From IMG/VR virus record IMGVR_UViG_3300027754_000039, positions 117,589-181,588 of that record: a stretch of DNA of 64,000 nt, one strand, 5' to 3'. Below the pieces are notes generated by a model that saw only the letters and a list, made by a program, of their open reading frames with translations, had not been told where the DNA came from and searched no databases. Source of the stretch: a virus. A program made the position numbers and the translations under genes. Positions 42,821 through 49,486 of this stretch are shown here, in pieces (position 1 is the stretch's first letter; each line of letters starts with the position of its first letter).

Positions 42821-42985
42821 TACAGTAGGTTTCATATACCTGTTGGCCCCTTACTCCTACCGGGGGTTCCGGGATCGTTCCTACCGAACATGATAAAGAT
42901 AAGAAGAATTTTTCAATCTACCAAATCTATTTTACAGTAGGAAAGGATGCCACCCCTGACATCCCCTCCATTAGACATGAACAAT
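42821..42985. other. Non-coding stretch after the tRNA-like cluster
   Basis: 165 bp, GC-richer than the surroundings, with a possible CCGGG/CCCGG pairing near 42860-42875. No gene or further repeat box recognised. Confidence 0.3.
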
Positions 42986-42990
42986 ATTTG

Positions 42991-43073
42991 TAGTCAGGGC
43001 AGGAATTGAACCTGCTGCCGTGATGGTAATGTTACAAATTTCTCACGAGCGCAACCATTGCGACTACCTGACT
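42991..43073 (-). tRNA. tRNA-like element 2 (possible Tyr GTA, extended middle)
   Basis: 83 nt. Acceptor AGTCAGG/CCTGACT with discriminator A is identical to elements 1 and 3; T arm GCAGG-TTCAATT-CCTGC is canonical. The middle is ~10 nt too long; a loop TTGTAAC with U33 and anticodon GTA can be drawn but its stem has a mismatch, and a competing CGTGA/TCACG pairing encloses it. Identity is uncertain. Confidence 0.5.
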
Positions 43074-43286
43074 AAGCCTTACCTTGAGATTACTGGTAAG
43101 TAGTTATTTCGGTTTTCTATTTCTACAAAACCTGCGAGGCATCCCTCATGAAAAGTACCAACACTACTAGGAGAGAATGTGTCCATCTCTTTATCCTAAG
43201 AAGTCCCGCTCTGGCCGTAGACTTTCTGCCAACCTATTGTTAAATGAGTCTTAGGTCAAAGACTGCTGAGTATCTCTTACTCATTG
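43074..43286. other. Spacer within the tRNA-like cluster
   Basis: 213 bp without a reading frame of note. A small hairpin CTTACC-N11-GGTAAG sits near 43078-43102. No complete further tRNA could be folded by eye. Confidence 0.3.
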
Positions 43287-43372
43287 TAGTCAGAACAGGA
43301 TTTGAACCTGTATCTTTAGGGCAACGCCCTTTAGGGCAACGCCCTTTGTGTTTACCGTTTCACCACCTGACT
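43287..43372 (-). tRNA. tRNA-like element 3 with 15-bp internal duplication
   Basis: 86 nt, close to element 1 throughout (same acceptor, D arm and T arm), but the AAAGGGCGTTGCCCT unit that replaces the anticodon arm is present twice in tandem. Each unit folds as AGGGC-GTT-GCCCT. No normal 7-nt anticodon loop exists, so function in decoding is doubtful. Confidence 0.5.
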
Positions 43373-43485
43373 ATATTTAGGAAAGCAGAAGATGGGTGTG
43401 TGGACATCTACTTTTACGATTAGCATTACTTTGACTTCATTCAGTCCCCTCTCCCGCATGAGCAGTATTCCCTAATCAACCTTTG

Positions 43486-43554
43486 TAGTCATAGCAGGAC
43501 TCGAACCTACACCTTCCCAATACGAATTGGGGCTCTACATTGAGCTATATGACT
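43486..43554 (-). tRNA. tRNA-like element 4 (short anticodon loop)
   Basis: 69 nt. Acceptor AGTCATA/TATGACT plus A, D arm GCTC-AATGTA-GAGC, T arm GTAGG-TTCGAGT-CCTGC. The anticodon arm is CCCAA-TTCGTA-TTGGG with a 6-nt loop; the anticodon could be TCG or GTA but cannot be read safely. Differs in acceptor from elements 1-3. Confidence 0.55.
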
Positions 43555-43626
43555 AACCCGGTTTTGCCTCGGAAGGCAGAGCTGCGATCTTCGGCGTCAC
43601 AGTAGCCAGCTTAGACTGAACAGGAA

Positions 43627-43971
43627 TTAAATAATAACTCCAAACACGTCTGCCATCTTTTCAAAATGTTCTTTAAAAATTCTACGGTTCATAATTTCCT
43701 TACCGGTAGCGTCTTTAAAGATCACATTCAACCTACGTCCAGTTGCATTAGCGCCTGTTACCTCGATTGTGTTACACTCTACCACGTTACCTTTACCTTG
43801 ACGGAAATTAACCGATTTTGCATCTACCGATGTCAACTTCATTCCAATTAAGGTTGCTGAAGGATTGGATTTTGCTACTTTAGTCGCTACTTTCTTAGTA
43901 GCTACTTTCTTAAATGCTGCTTTTAAATTCGCGCCTTGCGCTGATGTTGCAGTTACTGTTGCTGTACTCAT
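43627..43971 (-). CDS. Unknown protein, Ala/Thr/Lys-rich, 114 aa
   Basis: N-terminus low-complexity (MSTATVTATSAQGANLKAAF with KKVATKKVATKVAK), then a beta-rich domain (VECNTIEVTGANATGRRLNV) and a helical end. Resembles small basic DNA-associated proteins in its first 40 residues, otherwise unrecognised. Same transcript as 44028 by position. Confidence 0.55.
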   Translation of the reverse strand: MSTATVTATSAQGANLKAAFKKVATKKVATKVAKSNPSATLIGMKLTSVDAKSVNFRQGKGNVVECNTIEVTGANATGRRLNVIFKDATGKEIMNRRIFKEHFEKMADVFGVII

Positions 43972-44027
43972 AATTGTTATTTTTTATTTTTATTATACTT
44001 AAATATAAGGACCTTTTTTCAAAGATC

Positions 44028-44885
44028 CTAATCATTTTTAAAATTCATTTGACTTAAATTATTTCTAAAAGTATCTTCATCTTTTGACCCCGGAAGGTTA
44101 AAGGATACTCTAGATAAAGATCCGTTAGGATATACTTTATATGCTATTTGAGCTCCATTTACAAATTTAGTGCGAACTATATCATAACGATTACCGTTAC
44201 CGTAATTACTTCTTCTTCCTTTACTATCATAACTTGTTTCATACCCATAATCGGTAGTGACTTCAGCGTCAGGATACTCAGCCTTGAAACGATCCACAGT
44301 AGTCTGTAAAGCATTTTTCTTATTCAATTCAAGCTTACGTGCATTATCAATTTTATCATTAGCAGTCTTAATCTTTTCCATTACAGATTTCACTCTGGAT
44401 AAAGCTTGCGTTTCTTGTTTATAGTCAATCCCAGGTCCACAGATATACATTTTATATCCTTTTGATTCTCCTTTTGATCTCCAAGATGAGCTATATACAA
44501 TTTGCTCATCAACTTTAACCTTTTGACCATCCTTATGGGATATGACAGCCGATTGACGTTCAAACACTTCCGACCAAACAATAATACATACCGGATTAGC
44601 TTCGCTATTGATATAGTCGCCGGTTACTTGAGCAGTCTCTTCCCAGGTTTTAATATCCATTGAATACTGAGTGGTATCAAAGTCTATCAAATACTTTCTC
44701 GCAGCGGCTATCTGCTCCTGGTCTTTCTTTTTAGTTGCAGCGATCTTGTCCTGCTTTGCTTTGATCTCTTTTTCCAATTCCAAAGCCTTTTTGGCTTCGG
44801 CTTCTTTTTTAGCTAACGCTTCCTTTTCGCGGATTAACGCTACCATTTCTAATTCTGCTGGGGTCAATTCTAGTGTCTTTGTCAT
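44028..44885 (-). CDS. Unknown protein with N-terminal coiled coil, 285 aa
   Basis: Residues ~8-70 are an almost uninterrupted charged helix rich in Lys/Glu/Ala (KEAEAKKALELEKEIKAKQD). The remaining ~210 residues are mixed, with a Tyr/Gly-rich DYGYETSYDSKGRRSNYGNG segment and PNGSLSRVSFNLPGS near the end. No catalytic motif. Driven by boxed promoter E. Confidence 0.58.
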   Translation of the reverse strand: MTKTLELTPAELEMVALIREKEALAKKEAEAKKALELEKEIKAKQDKIAATKKKDQEQIAAARKYLIDFDTTQYSMDIKTWEETAQVTGDYINSEANPVCIIVWSEVFERQSAVISHKDGQKVKVDEQIVYSSSWRSKGESKGYKMYICGPGIDYKQETQALSRVKSVMEKIKTANDKIDNARKLELNKKNALQTTVDRFKAEYPDAEVTTDYGYETSYDSKGRRSNYGNGNRYDIVRTKFVNGAQIAYKVYPNGSLSRVSFNLPGSKDEDTFRNNLSQMNFKND

Positions 44886-44918
44886 GTCTTTTTTTTATAA
44901 ATTAATAATGTCTATACA

Positions 44919-45015
44919 TAAAGTTAAGTATTTAATTCCTATAATCCTAATCTTTTGAAAAGATTTTCCTATTGAGAATCAAGGAGTTATATAACCTATT
45001 GATACTCAAGTAGTT
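44919..45015 (-). promoter_or_regulatory. Boxed promoter E
   Basis: -7 TAACTTTATG (44919-44926), 20-bp spacer, TTAG (44947-44950), perfect palindrome AATCTTTTCAAAAGATT overlapping the -33, boxes at 44972-44982 (22 bp away) and 44999-45009 (27 bp further). Drives the gene at 44885. The distal box overlaps the stop of the 45014 gene. Confidence 0.8.
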
Positions 45016-45157
45016 ACATTTTTCCTTCTAACACAGCCCCAAAAGTGAGTACTGCAACCAATATTACAAAGAAGCTAATAGCTATTAATGCTGTGCATAT
45101 AAAGTCCTTTGGGTTTTCCATGTACGCTAGCTTTAGCGCGGTCATCATTTTTTTCAT
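45014..45157 (-). CDS. Small membrane protein, 47 aa
   Basis: MKKMMTALKLAYMENPKDFI then one transmembrane helix (TALIAISFFVILVAVLTFGA). Second gene behind boxed promoter F. Confidence 0.48.
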   Translation of the reverse strand: MKKMMTALKLAYMENPKDFICTALIAISFFVILVAVLTFGAVLEGKM

Positions 45158-45250
45158 ATAGTCTTTTTTTTAAATAACACAGGAGGGGCCGATCCTTACT
45201 CTTATATGGCAGTCTCGCCTAGGCATTGATTTTTGAACCTCCTTAGGTTA

Positions 45251-45481
45251 TTATGCTTTTTTAGTTAAAGGAGTTGCAACACCGGCGATCATTTTATGAG
45301 GAATTCCTGCTATGATAATATATTTTGCTACCACGGCAGAACCTGCTGTCATTGGTACTCTCTTGTAATTTGATTTATACGAATTTTTGTCTTTTGCACA
45401 CAAAGCTAAAAAAGTAGCTTTGTCAATTTTTGCCATTTTTACCGGTTTTGAACTTTTGTCTGAATTTGCTGTCTTTGTCAT
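45251..45481 (-). CDS. Unknown basic protein, 76 aa
   Basis: MTKTANSDKSSKPVKMAKID start, Lys-rich, with a hydrophobic centre (AVVAKYIIIAGIPHKMIAGV). No family. First gene behind boxed promoter F. Confidence 0.52.
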   Translation of the reverse strand: MTKTANSDKSSKPVKMAKIDKATFLALCAKDKNSYKSNYKRVPMTAGSAVVAKYIIIAGIPHKMIAGVATPLTKKA

Positions 45482-45516
45482 AATCTAGGTTTTTGGTTTA
45501 TATTAATGTCTATACA

Positions 45517-45614
45517 TAAATTTAAGTATTTACTTTAATATTACCAAATCATTTGGTAAACAAAGGCCATTGATAATCAAGCAGTTACGTAACTCATTGA
45601 TACTCAATGCGTTA
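45517..45614 (-). promoter_or_regulatory. Boxed promoter F
   Basis: -7 TAAATTTATG (45517-45524), 20-bp spacer, TTTGGTAA (TTTG 45545-45548) inside the perfect palindrome TTACCAAATGATTTGGTAA, boxes TTGATTATCAA at 45570-45580 and TTGAGTATCAA at 45597-45607, 27 bp apart. Drives 45481. Confidence 0.82.
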
Positions 45615-45911
45615 TTTTTTCACCACTGTATAATGATATCTATACCCGTCATGCTCCTGTTTAAGATATCCTTTATTAATAAGGGTTTCGCGGATCGGAT
45701 CATACTGCTGGTTCTTATATGCTGTGACCTTTCCTGATACTAAGGATCTCCCCTCCCATGATTTGAATCTAGCCAATTCAGGAAACTTAGCAATTTCAAT
45801 CATTCTATCCAAAGCTCCACGAGTATGGATCTTAGTTATCTTGTTGCTATATATATAGGAAAGGACCTGATGCATTGCTGCTCGCGAATTTGCGTTTATA
45901 CCTCTTTTCAT
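45612..45911 (-). CDS. Unknown basic protein, possible winged helix, 99 aa
   Basis: Start MKRGINANSRAAMHQVLSYI taken at 45911, one nucleotide after the upstream stop; a longer frame would overlap that gene by 59 nt. PIRETLINKGYLKQEHDGYR reads like a winged-helix recognition helix and wing. Possible regulator. Confidence 0.55.
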   Translation of the reverse strand: MKRGINANSRAAMHQVLSYIYSNKITKIHTRGALDRMIEIAKFPELARFKSWEGRSLVSGKVTAYKNQQYDPIRETLINKGYLKQEHDGYRYHYTVVKK

Positions 45912-45912
45912 A

Positions 45913-46254
45913 TTAATTAAATTTAATGTAAAATGCTGGATCGTTTGTACTATATCTATATCCCGATCCATGGTTTTTAGTTATATAAGCCTCCACGTTG
46001 GAAACCATTGATCCCATTGACGTTTGCTTCAGCTCGCTATATATACGATCCGCAATGGTATGCAGAAGTCCAATGGATATACCTTTACCATACCAAAGCT
46101 TGGTTCGATACCCTTTCGCTCTCGGCTCTGTGAACATCCTAGAATAGGAAAGATCAAATTGGTCTACTGCTTTATGTATTGCAGTGAATAGCACTTTTTT
46201 CTGCTCCACGCTTAAGTGGTGGTAGTTTCTTCTGTCTTTTGGATTGATATTCAT
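45913..46254 (-). CDS. Unknown basic protein, 113 aa
   Basis: Starts MNINPKDRRNYHHLSVEQKK; Arg/Lys/His-rich with a helical middle (GLLHTIADRIYSELKQT). No family recognised. Second gene behind boxed promoter G. Confidence 0.55.
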   Translation of the reverse strand: MNINPKDRRNYHHLSVEQKKVLFTAIHKAVDQFDLSYSRMFTEPRAKGYRTKLWYGKGISIGLLHTIADRIYSELKQTSMGSMVSNVEAYITKNHGSGYRYSTNDPAFYIKFN

Positions 46255-46262
46255 GGTATATA

Positions 46263-46526
46263 TTATTTAATAATGGTTACGTCTTTAAACTTAATAGTAG
46301 CAGTGGTCTTATTGAGCATCATATCGAAGGTATACAAATCCATTTTGGTATCGCCCATATAGCTAACATTCATAGATCTATGATCTCCAGTAACATACCC
46401 ATTACAAATTACAAACACCGTTGGTGACCCACAAAACATTTGTCCTTCAACATGGAACTTTGTACCTGGGGTTTCCATAATCTTACGAAACTCTTTACGC
46501 GTCATTAGGTTATTTATCATCTTCAT
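46263..46526 (-). CDS. Unknown protein, 87 aa
   Basis: Start at 46526 (MKMINNLMTRKEFRKIMETP); an in-frame ATG at 46544 lies inside the -7 element of promoter G (TTTATG) and cannot be on the transcript. Beta-rich (GQMFCGSPTVFVICNGYVTG). Function unknown. Confidence 0.55.
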   Translation of the reverse strand: MKMINNLMTRKEFRKIMETPGTKFHVEGQMFCGSPTVFVICNGYVTGDHRSMNVSYMGDTKMDLYTFDMMLNKTTATIKFKDVTIIK

Positions 46527-46543
46527 ATTTTTATGTCTATACA

Positions 46544-46640
46544 TAAATTTAAGTTATTTATTCCTATTTACCAAATCTTTCGGTGAAACTAACCTATTGA
46601 GTATCAAGCAGTTACGTAACCTATTGATTTCCAATAGGAT
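46544..46640 (-). promoter_or_regulatory. Boxed promoter G
   Basis: -7 TAAATTTATG (46544-46551), 20-bp spacer, TTTGGTA (TTTG 46572-46575), box TTGATACTCAA at 46597-46607 (22 bp away) and box TTGGAAATCAA at 46624-46634 (27 bp further). The distal box lies 28 bp from a plus-strand promoter. Confidence 0.78.
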
Positions 46641-46661
46641 TAGTTTACCAGCAAAAATACA

Positions 46662-46693
46662 TTTGGCAGAGTGGAATTAATTACTTATATTAT
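46662..46693 (+). promoter_or_regulatory. Plus-strand promoter 1 for the HTH gene
   Basis: TTTGGCA (TTTG 46662-46665), 20-bp spacer, TATATTAT (46686-46693). Divergent from boxed promoter G. Confidence 0.6.
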
Positions 46694-46708
46694 TCAAGTA
46701 TGTATGAT

Positions 46709-46724
46709 GCTATATATATAGAGC
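46709..46724. promoter_or_regulatory. Palindromic operator candidate (GCTMTATATATAGAGC)
   Basis: GCTATATATATAGAGC, near-perfect 16-bp palindrome ~15 bp downstream of plus-strand promoter 1. A second copy with one mismatch is at 47049-47064 just after the HTH gene, and half sites GCTCTATA (47405-47412) and TATAGAGC (47449-47456) follow. Confidence 0.5.
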
Positions 46725-46753
46725 GACACCGCCGTAAGAAAACTAAAAGAATA

Positions 46754-46785
46754 TTTGGTAGAACCGGAAGAGTTCTTTATATTAA
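46754..46785 (+). promoter_or_regulatory. Plus-strand promoter 2 for the HTH gene
   Basis: TTTGGTA (TTTG 46754-46757), 20-bp spacer, TATATTAATGTATA (46778-46791), the same elements as the minus-strand promoters. The leader to the ATG at 46839 is ~50 nt. Confidence 0.75.
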
Positions 46786-46838
46786 TGTATAATAAATAAT
46801 AAGGGGCTATTCCCTAAAAACAACAAAAACAAAAAGTT

Positions 46839-47039
46839 ATGTTATCAACAGCAAACAAAGTGTATGTAATTGCGTCTCGTCAACGCAGAGGAGATGTTAC
46901 TAAAACCGCAGAAAATACTGGTTTCAGTCCATCTTACGTGTCTCGTGTATTTCGTGGCATTCGCAATAACGAAACAATCCTTTCTGAAGGGTATCGTATT
47001 GCTTCTCGTAGAATGAAAAATATCGATCCTAACGGATAG
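46839..47039 (+). CDS. Small helix-turn-helix DNA-binding protein
   Basis: 66 residues, the only plausible plus-strand gene in the window. GDVTKTAENTGFSPSYVSRV followed by FRGIRNNETIL is a helix-turn-helix with recognition helix SPSYVSRVFRG; the C-terminus is basic (RIASRRMKN). Two promoters upstream and palindromes on both sides suggest a regulator that controls itself and perhaps the neighbouring boxed promoters. Confidence 0.75.
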   Translation: MLSTANKVYVIASRQRRGDVTKTAENTGFSPSYVSRVFRGIRNNETILSEGYRIASRRMKNIDPNG

Positions 47040-47077
47040 TATTATATTGTTCTATATATAGAGCGAGAGATTGAATT

Positions 47078-47106
47078 GGGATTGGCATCGACGTCGATCC
47101 CTTTTC
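47078..47106 (+). terminator. Possible terminator of the HTH gene
   Basis: GGGAT-N14-ATCCC followed by TTTTCTC on the plus strand; the loop contains the palindrome ATCGACGTCGAT. About 40 nt after the stop codon. Confidence 0.5.
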
Positions 47107-47550
47107 TCATGTTGAGATCGGTCTATTAGGAAAGAAAACGGACTATAGAAAAAAATTGAAGATTCGATATATATTCATATTTGATTACCGCCTTCTCTAC
47201 TAGTCTTAAATCCTATTCAAATCAATTGCGTATACAACCTGTAGTCTACTTACATTCTAATAGGGTAATAGATATTACCTTTTCCATTCCGACTATATAC
47301 GTTAATCTGCAAGGTGCTAGATATAGATTCCAATTCCGGCTTTTCCACTACATTTGACTGTGAGCGCAGCTGTGCCTGAAGAGTATATACATATATATTC
47401 TATCGCTCTATACTCGTATACTCTTTAATATTATTGTTATTATCTTTATATAGAGCAATATATAGTATAGTATATAGGGTCGTTGTATATGAAGTATTTG
47501 TCTAGCGAACCCTGTTCGTCTCCGCAAAGATTCAGTAGAAAATATACAGT
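47107..47550. other. Long non-coding region with GCTCTATA half sites
   Basis: About 445 bp without a gene on either strand. It carries inverted half sites of the palindrome near 47405 and 47449 and several TATATAG-type tracts (47380-47480). It may hold an RNA, regulator sites or an origin; nothing decisive is visible. Confidence 0.35.
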
Positions 47551-47551
47551 T

Positions 47552-47580
47552 GAAAAGCTAGCAGGGTCACTACTAGCTTT
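47552..47580 (-). terminator. Rho-independent terminator
   Basis: AAAGCTAG-N11-CTAGCTTTTC on the minus strand directly after the 47585 gene. Shares the CTAGCTTTTC tail with the terminator at 54061. Confidence 0.75.
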
Positions 47581-47584
47581 AATT

Positions 47585-48001
47585 TTATTTAACTTTTTGT
47601 ATAGGAGCAATAACCTTATCTAGAAGTTTAGTTAACTCTTGTTCCGATCCATCGGTTAAAGTTGAAGCGCCAACTAAACTTCCTAAAGTTGATCCTTTAG
47701 GGCCGACAATAACATAAAGTTGATCCAGTCTAGGAGCTCCGGGAACTTTTTCATTTCTAACTACAATGCCATATTTATCACCTATATCATAAACGTAATA
47801 AGTATTAGTTTTTGTATGTTTACCTATAGGAGAGTTTTTGTTTGTTTTATGAATTAGCTTTAAATTCAATTGCTTATCCTTTGCATATTTTTCAAGCGAG
47901 GATTGTACAGAAGTAAGTTTCCATTCAGGATTGTAATAAGTTTCCTTAATTACTTTTTGAATTTCTTCCTTAATAATTTTTTGTAGCTCTGATTTTTTCA
48001 T
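47585..48001 (-). CDS. Leader-bearing protein (class B leader), 138 aa
   Basis: Begins MKKSELQKIIKEEIQKVIKE, an amphipathic helix with LxxIIxEEI, closely like the starts at 54097 and 55015 (also followed by TYxNPxx at 54097). The rest is a beta-rich domain (NTYYVYDIGDKYGIVVRNEK). The leader is proposed as a capsid-targeting sequence; body function unknown. Late-type motif at 48019. Confidence 0.65.
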   Translation of the reverse strand: MKKSELQKIIKEEIQKVIKETYYNPEWKLTSVQSSLEKYAKDKQLNLKLIHKTNKNSPIGKHTKTNTYYVYDIGDKYGIVVRNEKVPGAPRLDQLYVIVGPKGSTLGSLVGASTLTDGSEQELTKLLDKVIAPIQKVK

Positions 48002-48018
48002 TGTGTTTTATTTTATAT

Positions 48019-48026
48019 ATAAATAT
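48019..48026 (-). promoter_or_regulatory. Candidate late promoter core (ATATTTAT)
   Basis: GATATTTATATATAAAAT, 17 nt before the ATG at 48001; no host-type -33 at the expected spacing. Confidence 0.38.
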
Positions 48027-48032
48027 CGTTGT

Positions 48033-48524
48033 TTAAATCTTTACTATTACCGATCCATAGCTGTCTTCAAACTTCGCAGTTGGTATTTGCTTTTTGATAA
48101 ATGCCATGTATAAGTCATTTCTCTTAAAGCCTTTCTCGCCTTCCTTTTTTAAAGGCTCATACATAATGACTTTTATCATTTTGTTACGATTTAAATAATC
48201 TTTTATGATATCGACTATGGTAGACATAACTCGATACATTTCTCCTTTATTGGATACCGTAAACACATCGCCAGTATAATCGCCGGCCATGTTTGGCTCT
48301 GCACCGGGTATGATACCAAAGGACACGTCAATAGCTGCTAGTTCTTTATTATCATCATGAAAGTCTTCATATACATAATTCTCCAAAGCGACTTTATATG
48401 AAGTGTCTTGATCTGTTTTAAATGCAAAAAATACAGTATCTTCTTTAGTGAAAACTTTTTTCCATTTGTATGGAGTGGTTGTTGCTTCACCTACTTCTTT
48501 TAATATGTCTTTGAGTTTGATCAT
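48033..48524 (-). CDS. Leader-bearing protein (MIKLKDILKE), 163 aa
   Basis: Begins MIKLKDILKEVGEATTTPYK. Paralogue of the next gene upstream: both have TTPYKxK after the leader and end with RxxLYxAxIxKQxPxA (here RNDLYMAFIKKQIPTA). Body ~25-163 is mixed alpha/beta with no catalytic motif. One-base overlap with its paralogue. Confidence 0.68.
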   Translation of the reverse strand: MIKLKDILKEVGEATTTPYKWKKVFTKEDTVFFAFKTDQDTSYKVALENYVYEDFHDDNKELAAIDVSFGIIPGAEPNMAGDYTGDVFTVSNKGEMYRVMSTIVDIIKDYLNRNKMIKVIMYEPLKKEGEKGFKRNDLYMAFIKKQIPTAKFEDSYGSVIVKI

Positions 48525-48997
48525 TATGATAGTGTTACACGATACTCCCCATGTCTGTAATCAACTTGAGCGTTAGGTAATTGCTTTTGTATATATGCTT
48601 TGTAAAGGTTGGCTCGACGAGTGTCATCTTCATAATTTTTATCAGGAACAAACTCAATTATCTTAACCGGCGGTTTACCTTCTTCAGCTATTTTAGCAAT
48701 ACAGTCCTTGATAATAGCAATTACAGTAGCCATTATTTTAAATTGCTCTCCTTTATTTGTTACGTCATGAAAGTCGCCTTCATCAGTTTTAAACATTACT
48801 GATACAATATTGTATCTGTCCTCGCTGGCTGTATTTACTGCCAATATAACTATGTATTTTAAATTGGACTCTGTCGTAAAATTGTAAGTGCGAATGTGTT
48901 TTCTTTCGTCTTGAAATAAACGTGGAGTGTATTTAAACTTGTATGGAGTGGCAGTGCCTTCACCTACTTCAGTTAATATGTCTTTGAGTTTGATCAT
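48524..48997 (-). CDS. Leader-bearing protein (MIKLKDILTE), 157 aa
   Basis: Begins MIKLKDILTEVGEGTATPYK, paralogue of 48033-48524; the end reads RRANLYKAYIQKQLPNAQVD. The leader DNA string (ttgagtttgatcat on the plus strand) is nearly identical in several genes of this block, so the leaders are recent copies. Function unknown. Confidence 0.68.
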   Translation of the reverse strand: MIKLKDILTEVGEGTATPYKFKYTPRLFQDERKHIRTYNFTTESNLKYIVILAVNTASEDRYNIVSVMFKTDEGDFHDVTNKGEQFKIMATVIAIIKDCIAKIAEEGKPPVKIIEFVPDKNYEDDTRRANLYKAYIQKQLPNAQVDYRHGEYRVTLS

Positions 48998-49003
48998 TAT
49001 GAT

Positions 49004-49486
49004 TTACTTATTAGGCACAATATCTTTTACTTTATCAACAGCTATAATGTATTGTTTTATATTGTCAACTTTCTCATTAGGACCTTTAAAGGATATACGT
49101 TCTTCCTGCTCATCATATTGGCTAGTAGCATCAAAAAAGTTTCTTCTATCAGATTCTGATTCATCTTCTAACCAATCGTATTCCCAATTATCCGTATAGT
49201 CCCAGCCTGGTACGTATGCAAAAGGTTGTATTTTGTATTTGTTAGAAAGTTTATCGCCGTCAATCGTTATTCTATAATCTGTTTTTACATTCCAATTATT
49301 ACCTTTTCTATGAAAGTTTTTATTTCGAGTAAATGATATAAAATATAAAGTATGATCTCTATAGCTTTCAGTCGTTATGTTAAGTTCGTTAGAATCTAAA
49401 ATACTCTTTAATCCAGCTTTTGATGTATAATGATACAAAATGCCAACTTGTTTTGCCTCGTTTAGTATGTCGCGTAGTTTTATCAT
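49004..49486 (-). CDS. Leader-bearing ADP-ribosyltransferase-like protein, 160 aa
   Basis: Leader MIKLRDILNEAKQVG, then ILYHYTSKAGLKSILDSNEL (YHxTS with a helix, the first ART motif), YFISFTRNKNF (S-containing strand) and EERISFKG (glutamate region). This order fits phage ART-like families in which the first residue is His. T4 packages such an enzyme (Alt) in its head. Overlaps the upstream gene by 4 nt. ART activity is a fold-level inference. Confidence 0.6.
   Translation of the reverse strand: MIKLRDILNEAKQVGILYHYTSKAGLKSILDSNELNITTESYRDHTLYFISFTRNKNFHRKGNNWNVKTDYRITIDGDKLSNKYKIQPFAYVPGWDYTDNWEYDWLEDESESDRRNFFDATSQYDEQEERISFKGPNEKVDNIKQYIIAVDKVKDIVPNK

Noticed and set aside
43074-43286. 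Further tRNA genes in the spacer of the tRNA-like cluster
   Set aside because: No acceptor and T-arm pairing could be drawn; only a short hairpin is present.
45181-45250. AAGGAGG sequence with an 18-codon frame on the minus strand
   Set aside because: The AACCT/AGGTT pairing makes it more likely a small hairpin; no similar Shine-Dalgarno is used elsewhere in the window.
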